From Parcubacteria group bacterium Greene0416_79 (GTDB lineage: Bacteria; Patescibacteriota; Minisyncoccia; Phycocordibacterales; UBA10002), in contig VMES01000018.1 in the NCBI GenBank assembly GCA_007375655.1, forward strand, positions 1 to 6,106: DNA of 6,106 bases, read 5' to 3'. The notes under the pieces are model-generated. The model saw only the letters and a program-made list of their open reading frames with translations. It had not been told where the DNA came from and did no database searches. A program made the position numbers and the translations under genes. Shown one piece after another: positions 1 to 4,790 of the stretch (the stretch's first letter is position 1; every line of letters begins with the position of its first letter).

Positions 1-490
1 GGATATCCACACGCTGAAGCGGAGCCAGCTCTACAGGCATCGCCGCAGAATCGGCTGCGTCTTTCAGGACTTTCGGTTGCTGCCGCAGAAAACCGCGTAC
101 GAGAACATTGCGTTCGCCATGGAAGCGGCGGGACGAACCGATGGGGATATTGCGGCGGACGTGCCGTATGTGCTGGAACTCGTTGCGCTCCGCGACAAGC
201 TGGGAAATTTCCCGCACGAGCTCTCGGGCGGCGAGAAACAGCGAGTCGCGATTGCGCGCGCCATCGTGAACCAGCCGGACCTTCTTATTGCCGATGAGCC
301 GACCGGAAACCTGGACCCGGTGAATACCTATGAAATCGTTCAGATTCTTAAGAAGATTAACGACCTTGGGACCACGGTGATTCTCACCACGCACAACAAA
401 GGAGTGGTTGATTCGCTCGGGAAGCGCGTCTTGACCGTAGAGAAAGGGCGGATTATTCGAGATGACCCCACCGGTAAGTATGTCCTATAA
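1..490 (+). CDS. ftsE: FtsE, ABC-type cell-division ATPase (5' truncated)
   Basis: This is the ATP-binding subunit of the FtsEX complex, which works at the inner face of the membrane at the division site and drives peptidoglycan hydrolase activation through FtsX. The reading frame enters from the left edge (first full codon at base 2), so the N-terminus and Walker A are outside the window and 162 residues remain. Visible ABC motifs, in order, are the Q-loop in [20 protein letters not shown], the signature LSGGEKQR, the Walker B/D-loop [12 protein letters not shown] and the switch histidine in TTHN. The end, [12 protein letters not shown], is typical of FtsE. The ATG at 77 falls in the middle of the Q-loop region and is not the true start. 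ftsX follows on the same strand after an unusually long 181-nt gap. I am sure of the family; the FtsE assignment rests on sequence style plus the adjacent ftsX. Confidence 0.95.
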   Translation, partial: DIHTLKRSQLYRHRRRIGCVFQDFRLLPQKTAYENIAFAMEAAGRTDGDIAADVPYVLELVALRDKLGNFPHELSGGEKQRVAIARAIVNQPDLLIADEPTGNLDPVNTYEIVQILKKINDLGTTVILTTHNKGVVDSLGKRVLTVEKGRIIRDDPTGKYVL

Positions 491-518
491 ATTAACGAGC
501 GAAGCGAGTATAATTTAT
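487..518 (+). other. Hairpin over the ftsE stop codon with GCGAAGC core
   Basis: ATAAATTA (487-494) pairs with TAATTTAT (511-518). Inside, AC pairs with GT, followed by a tandem G-A/A-G mismatch and the mini-hairpin GC-GAA-GC (499-505), leaving one bulged A. The GCGAAGC sequence is a known, exceptionally stable DNA mini-hairpin. The stem includes the TAA stop codon of ftsE (488-490). No T-run follows, so it is not a textbook terminator. It may protect the mRNA end or separate the translation of ftsE and ftsX, which is inference. Confidence 0.5.
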
Positions 519-521
519 TGG

Positions 522-626
522 ACCCAGCCGTATTTTTACTGAATGCACCGTATTCTGCATATGTTAAGAGACGGTGAGATTTACCTGGTACCGCGCAAAA
601 GATGATCAGCAAAAATACAGCTGGGT
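522..626. repeat. 105-nt element bounded by 21-nt inverted repeats in the ftsE-ftsX spacer
   Basis: The arm at 522-542 (starting ACCCAGCCGTATTTTT) is the reverse complement of 606-626 (ending AAAAATACAGCTGGGT) at 19 of 21 positions. The two mismatches are both C-A. The 63 nt between the arms hold further pairing options: CACCGT (546-551) with ACGGTG (571-576), ATGCA (543-547) with TGCAT (556-560), and CGGT (572-575) with ACCG (590-593), together with a GGTACC palindrome. No open reading frame fills it. It could be a structured RNA in the ftsEX transcript or a small non-autonomous mobile repeat (MITE-like). I do not recognise it as a known RNA family. Confidence 0.6.
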
Positions 627-671
627 GATGATTTTTATAGTCGTTACTCCATAACTCCTTAAAAATCAATC

Positions 672-1598
672 ATGTTCTGGACTTTATTCAAACGCGTCAT
701 ACGGGGCGGATTCACCCATTTTTACCGCAACGGGTTTGTTTCGCTCGCGTCGGTGCTCGTGATGACGGTGACGCTTCTTGTGATCGGGAGCGTCGTGTTT
801 CTTTCCGCGACGCTCAATGCGTCCCTGGAAGAACTTAAGAATAAGGTTGACGTGAACGTTTATTTCCAGACGAGTGCTCCGGAGGAAGAGGTGTTGGCGC
901 TCGCGGAACGGCTCCGCGCGCTTCAAGAAGTTACGGTGGTGGAGTATATCTCCCGCGAGCGCGCGCTCTTGAATTTCCGCGAGCGGCACCAAAACGACGC
1001 ATTGACCCTGCAGGCGCTCGCCGAACTTCCCGATAATCCCTTGGGCGCGCTCCTCAATATCCGCGCGAAGGAGCCCTCGCAGTACGAAGGTATTGCGCAG
1101 TTTTTGAAAAGTGAAGACGTGCTCTCGGTAAAGCAACGCGAGATTATTGACGAGGTCAATTATTTTGACAATAAAACCGCGATTGATACGCTTGGCCGCA
1201 TTATTGATTCCGCCGAGGCGCTCGGCTTCGGTATCACCTTGGTGCTTGTGGTGGTGTCTTTTATCATCGCGTTTAACACGATTCGGCTTGCCATCTACAT
1301 CTCCCGTGAGGAGATAGCCGTGATGCGGCTCGTCGGCGCGAGCAACCACTCCATCCGTGGCCCGTTCGTGATTTCCGGGGTTCTGTACGGCGCGAGTGCG
1401 GCGATTTTGACGCTTGTCGCGTTTTATCCGTTGGCCTATTATCTGGGCGATGCGACCGAACAGTTCTTGAGCGGGTTGAATCTCTTCCGCTACTATCTCG
1501 CGCACTTCGGGGAATTCTTTCTCATCATTGTCGGCTCCGGCGTCGGGCTCGGGGCGTTTTCCAGCTTTTGGGCGGTCCGGAGGTACCTTAATGTGTAG
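672..1598 (+). CDS. ftsX: FtsX, cell-division permease-like subunit
   Basis: This is the integral membrane partner of FtsE. FtsX does not transport a solute; it passes the FtsE ATPase cycle to peptidoglycan hydrolases through its extracellular loop. The protein has 308 residues, normal for the family. It shows a short cytoplasmic N-terminus, a first membrane helix at about 22-46, and an extracellular domain at about 47-183 beginning with the charged SLEELKNKVDVNVYF. Three helices follow, at about 186-208, 231-258 and 281-302. The cytoplasmic loop REEIAVMRLVGASN (212-225) is the classic conserved FtsX motif that contacts the ATPase. The ATG at 672 fits the family N-terminus, but its upstream sequence has no Shine-Dalgarno match. 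The gene follows ftsE on the same strand across a structured 181-nt spacer. A long antisense frame across it is a codon-usage shadow. Confidence 0.96.
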   Translation: MFWTLFKRVIRGGFTHFYRNGFVSLASVLVMTVTLLVIGSVVFLSATLNASLEELKNKVDVNVYFQTSAPEEEVLALAERLRALQEVTVVEYISRERALLNFRERHQNDALTLQALAELPDNPLGALLNIRAKEPSQYEGIAQFLKSEDVLSVKQREIIDEVNYFDNKTAIDTLGRIIDSAEALGFGITLVLVVVSFIIAFNTIRLAIYISREEIAVMRLVGASNHSIRGPFVISGVLYGASAAILTLVAFYPLAYYLGDATEQFLSGLNLFRYYLAHFGEFFLIIVGSGVGLGAFSSFWAVRRYLNV

Positions 1599-1610
1599 AT
1601 GCAAAACATT

Positions 1611-1691
1611 GCAAATCCTTAATCCCCGCCCGACTTCGCTTGGACGAAGTCCAGCGGGGATTAAAGATCAAGGATTGATTTTTTGATTTGC
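1611..1691 (+). promoter_or_regulatory. Nested hairpins between ftsX and pyrG: terminator or pyrG attenuator
   Basis: The core is a two-part stem. TTAATCCCCGC (1619-1629) pairs perfectly with GCGGGGATTAA (1654-1664); after a 2x2 internal loop, GACTTCG (1632-1638) pairs with CGAAGTC (1645-1651) around the loop CTTGGA. Competing outer pairings exist: AATCCTT (1614-1620) with AAGGATT (1670-1676), directly followed by GA and six T (1679-1684), and GCAAATC (1611-1617) with GATTTGC (1685-1691). The pyrG ATG is only 4 nt beyond. The strong stem and T-run suit termination after ftsX. The mutually exclusive outer arms next to the start codon would also suit control of pyrG by attenuation or start-site masking. 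The structure is seen directly; the function is inferred. Confidence 0.55.
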
Positions 1692-1695
1692 AAAA

Positions 1696-3372
1696 ATGTC
1701 CAAGAAAAATCATAAATACATTTTTGTCATCGGCGGCGTCATGTCGGGCGTAGGCAAGGGGATTGCCACCTCCGCCATTGGGGCGCTCCTTCAGGCAAAA
1801 GGGTTTAAGGTGAACCTCATGAAGATTGACCCGTATTTGAACGTAGATGCGGGCACCATGAACCCGACCGAACATGGAGAGGTGTTTGTGCTCAATTCTG
1901 GTTTGGAGACAGATCAAGACATGGGAAACTATGAGCGTTTTCTCAACCGCGACCTCGGGTCCGAGGATTACATGACGAGCGGAATGGTCTATCGTTCCGT
2001 CATAGAGCGCGAGCGCTCCCTGGGGTACGGGGGCAAGTTTGTGGAGGCGATTCCGCACATCACCGATGAAATCAGAAGCCGTTTTCAGAGCGCCGCCGAA
2101 GCAAGCCACTCGGATGTCTCCGTGATTGAGATCGGCGGCACGGTGGGAGATTATCAGAACTTTCTTTTCATTGAGGCGGCACGCGTCCTCAATCTCCGCC
2201 ACCCGCAGGATGTGGTCTTTGTCCTGGTCTCGTACCTTCCGGTTCCTGGCACTATCGGCGAGATGAAGACCAAGCCCACGCAAAACGCGGTGCATCAGTT
2301 GAACTCCTACGGCGTCCAGCCGGATTTCATCATCGCGCGCGGTCCCGTCGCGCTTGACGCGAAGCGGAAAGAGAAACTCGCGATTTGGTGTAATGTGAAG
2401 CCCGAGCACGTTATCTCCGCCCCGGATATTTCGAGTATCTATGATGTACCGGTTAATTTTGAGCGGGAGCAGTTCGGGACACTCCTGCTTCAGGCGCTTT
2501 CGCTTAGGACCCGCGTCAGGCGCGACGGACTGGAAAAATGGAAGAAGTTTGTGCGCACCATCGCGTCCGCGACAGAAGAGGTGCGTATCGGCATAGTCGG
2601 AAAATATTTTGACACCGGCGATTTCGTGCTCTCGGACGCATACATTTCCGTAATTGAGGCGCTCAAGTTTTCCGCCTACGCGGTTGGAAAGAAACCGGTG
2701 CTCTCGTGGATTAACGCCAAAGATTTTGAGAAAGACGTGGAGAAACTTTCTCTGCTTGCCGAATACGACGGCATCGTGGTTCCCGGAGGATTCGGCGAGA
2801 CCGGCATTGAAGGAAAACTGTCGGCTATTCGCTTTGCCCGTGAGAATAAGATTCCCTACCTTGGACTTTGCTATGGGATGCAGTTGGCGGTGATTGAGTA
2901 CGCGCGAAATGCGGTCGATCTTGCAGAGGCGAACACGACGGAAATTAACAAGCATACCCCGCATCCGGTGATTGATATCATGCCGGAGCAGAAGAAACAT
3001 ATGGCGGAGGGGAAGTACGGCGCCACCATGCGACTCGGCGCGTATCCTTGTTTTTTGAAGAAAGGAACTATAGCGGGTGGAGCCTATGTCAAAGGTCAAA
3101 GTTCAAAGGTCAGTGGTTCTGTAAGCGAGCGCCACCGCCACCGCTACGAGGTAAATCCCGAGTATGTCGCGCGACTGGAGAAAGCGGGGCTCGTCTTCTC
3201 CGGCACTTCGCCTGACGGCGTTCTTATGGAGATTGCGGAACTCCCGCGCCGCAGGCACCCTTTCTTCCTCGGCACCCAGTTTCACCCCGAGCTCCAGGCG
3301 CGTCCGCTCGCGCCCCATCCGCTTTTCACCGCCTTCCTCAAAGCGGCCGTGAAGCGAAGCGGGAAGAAATAA
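1696..3372 (+). CDS. pyrG: CTP synthase (glutamine-hydrolysing)
   Basis: The enzyme converts UTP, ATP and glutamine to CTP, the last step of de novo pyrimidine nucleotide synthesis, in the cytoplasm. At 558 residues it is slightly longer than the E. coli enzyme (545). The N-terminal amidoligase domain (about 1-270) has the P-loop GGVMSGVGKGI (13-23), the metal-site segments ETD (71-73) and EIGGTVGD (145-152), and the UTP-site motif KTKPTQ (191-196). The C-terminal class I glutaminase domain (about 296-550) has PGGFG (363-367), the nucleophile Cys392 in LGLCYGMQ, and His530/Glu532 in QFHPE. TMRLGA (444-449) and ERHRHRYEVN (478-487) are also typical. Oddities are GETG in place of the usual G-x-RG after PGGFG, three extra residues before GEMKTKPTQ, and an insertion of about 7 residues near 463-475. 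The start at 1696 gives the correct N-terminus; no Shine-Dalgarno motif precedes it. Catalytic residues are intact, so it should be active. Confidence 0.97.
   Translation: MSKKNHKYIFVIGGVMSGVGKGIATSAIGALLQAKGFKVNLMKIDPYLNVDAGTMNPTEHGEVFVLNSGLETDQDMGNYERFLNRDLGSEDYMTSGMVYRSVIERERSLGYGGKFVEAIPHITDEIRSRFQSAAEASHSDVSVIEIGGTVGDYQNFLFIEAARVLNLRHPQDVVFVLVSYLPVPGTIGEMKTKPTQNAVHQLNSYGVQPDFIIARGPVALDAKRKEKLAIWCNVKPEHVISAPDISSIYDVPVNFEREQFGTLLLQALSLRTRVRRDGLEKWKKFVRTIASATEEVRIGIVGKYFDTGDFVLSDAYISVIEALKFSAYAVGKKPVLSWINAKDFEKDVEKLSLLAEYDGIVVPGGFGETGIEGKLSAIRFARENKIPYLGLCYGMQLAVIEYARNAVDLAEANTTEINKHTPHPVIDIMPEQKKHMAEGKYGATMRLGAYPCFLKKGTIAGGAYVKGQSSKVSGSVSERHRHRYEVNPEYVARLEKAGLVFSGTSPDGVLMEIAELPRRRHPFFLGTQFHPELQARPLAPHPLFTAFLKAAVKRSGKK
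3089..3112 (+). repeat. Short direct repeat inside pyrG, coding for an insertion
   Basis: TCAAAGGTCA occurs at 3089-3098 and again at 3103-3112, a 14-nt period with the related AAAGTT between. It encodes roughly VKGQSSKVS (residues 465-473), which sits between the conserved TMRLGA and ERHRHRYEVN blocks of CTP synthase. By comparison with the E. coli protein (18 residues between Cys and ERHRHR, here 25) this is about 7 residues longer. The repeat looks like a small tandem element that landed in a tolerant surface loop. Confidence 0.6.
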
Positions 3373-3428
3373 GAAGCTGATTGTGGAGAATTTAAAGAGC
3401 GCACTGATTGTTAAGAGGTCCTCCAAAC

Positions 3429-3460
3429 CTATTCTCAAATTCTTGAGAATTTGAGAATAG
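3429..3460. promoter_or_regulatory. Palindromic operator directly before the winged-helix regulator
   Basis: CTATTCTCAAATTC (3429-3442) and GAATTTGAGAATAG (3447-3460) form a perfect 14-bp inverted repeat around TTGA. Overlapping it is a second dyad, ATTCTCAA (3431-3438) with TTGAGAAT (3443-3450). The half-site TTGAGAAT is repeated in tandem at 3451-3458, giving three half-sites. The last base touches the ATG at 3461. Its position and symmetry, and the copy at 3726-3747, point to the binding site of the adjacent ArsR-like protein. A leaderless transcript starting near the ATG would place the -10 region inside this site. Binding is inferred. Confidence 0.6.
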
Positions 3461-3757
3461 ATGTGGGGACGAAAATCAGCAGAAACCATGAAAGGAATGC
3501 GGGCATTGGAACGGATGGTCAAAGGGTTCGCCAATCACCGGAGGATTGAGATGCTTCTGCTTTTGCAAAAGACGCCCGAGTTGTCGGTTGATGAAATAGC
3601 TAACCTGCTCAAGATCAACTTCAAGACCGCCTCGGAACACCTTCGGCGTCTGGCGATAGCGGGTTTGGTGCTGAAGCGGAATGAGGGCAACTCGGTACGA
3701 CATAAGCTTACTGATCGCGCTCAGACTATTCTCAAATTCTTGAGAATATTGGAATAG
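3461..3757 (+). CDS. ArsR-like winged-helix transcriptional regulator
   Basis: This is a 98-residue DNA-binding protein with an ArsR-type winged helix-turn-helix covering about residues 20-85. The first helices are in MVKGFANHRRIEMLLLLQ, the HTH is in LSVDEIANLLKINFKTASEH (41-60), the recognition helix continues into LRRLAIAGLV, and the wing is LKRNEGNSVRHKLT (71-84). There are no cysteines, so the metal-binding ELCV-type site of metal sensors is absent and its signal is unknown. The ATG at 3461 abuts the palindromic operator; Met10 (3488) and Met13 are possible alternative starts, since the first nine residues lie outside the fold. No Shine-Dalgarno motif is seen. Codons 90-95 coincide with the second operator copy. 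The ASCH gene starts 2 nt after the stop, so the two are probably co-transcribed. A role as an autorepressor is inferred from the layout. Confidence 0.85.
   Translation: MWGRKSAETMKGMRALERMVKGFANHRRIEMLLLLQKTPELSVDEIANLLKINFKTASEHLRRLAIAGLVLKRNEGNSVRHKLTDRAQTILKFLRILE
3726..3757. promoter_or_regulatory. Second operator copy, embedded in the 3' end of the regulator gene
   Basis: Bases 3726-3747 are identical to 3429-3450 over 22 nt and keep the dyad ATTCTCAA-ATTC-TTGAGAAT. The following 10 nt match the first copy at 7 positions, so 29 of 32 agree overall. The copy encodes ILKFLR near the regulator's C-terminus and ends 2 nt before the ATG of the ASCH gene at 3760, the same geometry as the first copy before its own ATG. 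This supports a second regulated promoter, or a repressor roadblock, between the two genes. A leftover of a partial duplication is the alternative. Confidence 0.55.
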
Positions 3758-3759
3758 AT

Positions 3760-4068
3760 ATGACAGGTGAGAGGAAAGTAAAAACGAAAGAGAAGGTTAT
3801 ACCGAGAGTAATACGGAAAAAAGTACGGCCAGAGTTCTTTGAACTCATCCGCTCCGGCAGGAAGAGGTTTGAACTTCGGCTTGGCGATTTTGCCGTCTCG
3901 GAGGGCGACACGCTCCTCTTGCAGGAATGGAACCCAAGGACAAAGCGGTATACGGGGCGTACGATAAAAAAGAGAGTCGGCTCTGTCTTGCGGCTCAAGA
4001 TTGATGAACTCTTTTGGCCGAAAGAGGAGATTGAAAGGCATGGATTACAAGTTATTCAACTTGAGTAA
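3760..4068 (+). CDS. ASCH / DUF3850-like RNA-binding domain protein
   Basis: This 102-residue protein matches the DUF3850/ASCH pattern. It has KVRPEFFELIRSGRKRFELR (21-40), then EGDTLLLQEWNP (48-59), then the YTGR turn (64-67) and a final strand near HGLQVIQLE. ASCH domains have a PUA-like beta-barrel fold and are linked to RNA binding; some members are small hydrolases of modified nucleosides or ribonucleases. The GRK-x-F-E-L-R stretch is the ligand-groove signature, but the Thr that follows the Lys in YqfB-type deacetylases is not seen here, so that activity should not be assumed. The first 20 residues are a lysine/arginine-rich extension that could contact nucleic acid. The gene begins 2 nt after the regulator and directly after the second operator copy, so it is probably a target of that regulator. 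The substrate is unknown. Confidence 0.82.
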   Translation: MTGERKVKTKEKVIPRVIRKKVRPEFFELIRSGRKRFELRLGDFAVSEGDTLLLQEWNPRTKRYTGRTIKKRVGSVLRLKIDELFWPKEEIERHGLQVIQLE

Positions 4069-4146
4069 ATGTCTCCCCACATGCTCATTGCACGCTCCCT
4101 ACGCTTCGCTTGCAACATTGGTGGTAGTCGGGCTATGTGAAATAAT

Positions 4147-4620
4147 ATGAAGACCTGGAATCTTGGATACGAAAAGGCGAAACAAAGAGCCAAATCAATC
4201 TATAGCAAGATTGGTCGTCTTGCCTGTCCAGCATTTGGGGGCGAGTTTGTGGCTTTTACCAGTGATGGATTCAGTCATCTATTGCGGAAGGGTCGCATAC
4301 CTCGGACACGGAATGAACAGAAACGGCGGTTTGCTCTTATGTCGTATGTCGCGCAGATTATCAAGAATCCGAAAGCCGCCATCGTGTACGAACGGCGAGA
4401 TACAAAAACTGTTGTGAATCGGCACGGCGATAAGATTACTTTGCAATCAGTTGCTAACTTTTGGACTTTTGCGGAACGCATTGATGGATGCAAGATAAGG
4501 GTGGTCGTACGGCAACTCTCGGAAAGAGGCGGCAAGCACTTTTTCAGCGTCATGGGTGACAATATAAAGATTACCCGAAGAGTAAAAAGAAAACGGAGCA
4601 CCAAAAAACCCCGCAATTAA
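4147..4620 (+). CDS. Small basic protein, probable BECR-fold (barnase/EndoU/colicin/RelE-like) nuclease
   Basis: The predicted protein has 157 residues. Blocks that look conserved are FTSDGFSHLLRKGR (37-50), with a Gly-Phe-x-His-Leu core, then RNEQKRRFALM (55-65), IIKNP (71-75), FWTFAERIDG (105-114), KIRVVVRQL (116-124) and KHFFSVM (130-136). This order, an early His-Leu, an Arg-rich helix and a late beta-hairpin ending in a K-H-F-x-S-V strand, resembles uncharacterised BECR-superfamily RNases common in small bacterial genomes and phage-like elements. His44, Arg60/61, Arg122 and His131 are candidate catalytic residues. The tail (144-157) is strongly basic. There is no signal peptide or membrane segment. 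GC is lower than in pyrG (about 45 percent by hand count of several lines against about 55-58). A 78-nt gap separates it from the ASCH gene, so co-regulation is uncertain. I recognise the shape of the family but cannot prove nuclease activity. Confidence 0.65.
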   Translation: MKTWNLGYEKAKQRAKSIYSKIGRLACPAFGGEFVAFTSDGFSHLLRKGRIPRTRNEQKRRFALMSYVAQIIKNPKAAIVYERRDTKTVVNRHGDKITLQSVANFWTFAERIDGCKIRVVVRQLSERGGKHFFSVMGDNIKITRRVKRKRSTKKPRN

Positions 4621-4637
4621 ATGGGGGTTGTTTGGTG
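4599..4637. terminator. Hairpin over the stop codon of the BECR-like gene, possible bidirectional terminator
   Basis: CACCAAAAAACCCC (4599-4612) pairs with GGGGTTGTTTGGTG (4624-4637) with a single mismatch; the loop is 11 nt and contains the stop codon TAA (4618-4620). On the + strand, a shorter CCCC/GGGG stem is followed by TTGTTT. On the - strand, the same stem is followed by TTTTTT, a better intrinsic terminator. No minus-strand gene is seen to its right, so its use there is unclear. Ending the islet's transcript is the likely role. Confidence 0.5.
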
Positions 4638-4687
4638 TGTCTGCCATCAGCTTTGATGCCGATAGGGACTGACGTCCCGCAGACACA
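4636..4687 (+). other. Perfect-stem three-way junction element
   Basis: The outer stem TGTGTCTGC (4636-4644) pairs with GCAGACACA (4679-4687), 9 bp without mismatch. Directly against it is a hairpin CATCA-GCTT-TGATG (4645-4658). After the linker CCGATA (4659-4664) comes a second hairpin, GGGAC-TGAC-GTCCC (4665-4678), which abuts the closing strand. All 19 base pairs are Watson-Crick and only one junction strand is unpaired. I compared its shape with riboswitches and self-cleaving ribozymes known to me and found no match. It could be a cis-regulatory RNA for the downstream transporter gene, a small RNA or a mobile repeat. Confidence 0.55.
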
Positions 4688-4790
4688 ACTACATTATATA
4701 CACGGAAAGACGAGAAAAGCAAGGGGTGGGGATAGGACCGTGATACTAATCCCCGAACCGTGCTTGGCTTAATCACTTCTTTAATTCCCT
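4688..4790 (+). other. Non-coding leader before the transporter gene, with one hairpin
   Basis: No gene is seen here. GGGGAT (4728-4733) can pair with ATCCCC (4749-4754) across a 15-nt loop, and ACCGTG occurs twice (4737-4742 and 4757-4762). GTGAT (4740-4744) could instead pair with ATCAC (4771-4775), so two exclusive folds are possible. AT-rich CATTATATA (4692-4700) might hold a -10 element, but the match to a promoter is weak. No Shine-Dalgarno motif precedes the ATG at 4791. Confidence 0.35.

Noticed and set aside
77..490. ATG at 77 as the start of a short ATP-binding protein
   Set aside because: The same frame is open to the left edge and encodes typical FtsE sequence before this Met, which falls within the Q-loop region.
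684..1604. 306-residue open frame on the - strand
   Set aside because: It mirrors ftsX almost exactly, and its composition (runs of R, H, E, K) is typical of a shadow frame.
1588..3099. 503-residue open frame on the - strand
   Set aside because: It lies antisense to pyrG, whose catalytic motifs are intact. The antisense protein is rich in Arg/His with no domain I can see. Codon bias of the real gene explains it.
3429..3757. Integron-like or transposon cassette bounded by the 22-nt repeats
   Set aside because: The second copy lies inside the coding sequence and no third copy follows the ASCH gene. No integrase or target-site duplication is seen; an operator explains the dyad better.
4110..4138. 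Promoter TTGCAA with a -10 near CTATGT before the BECR-like gene
   Set aside because: The -10 match is poor, and other AT-rich candidates nearby are equally weak; not supportable.
4636..4687. Hammerhead, twister, twister-sister, purine or guanidine-II RNA
   Set aside because: The core sequences expected for these (CUGANGA/GAAA, twister internal loops, the purine J2/3 strand, ACGR loops) are absent.
4669..4697. Promoter CTGACG, 17 nt, CATTAT before the transporter
   Set aside because: Each hexamer matches consensus at only 4 of 6 positions, and the -35 part lies in a stem of the three-way junction, which explains its sequence better.
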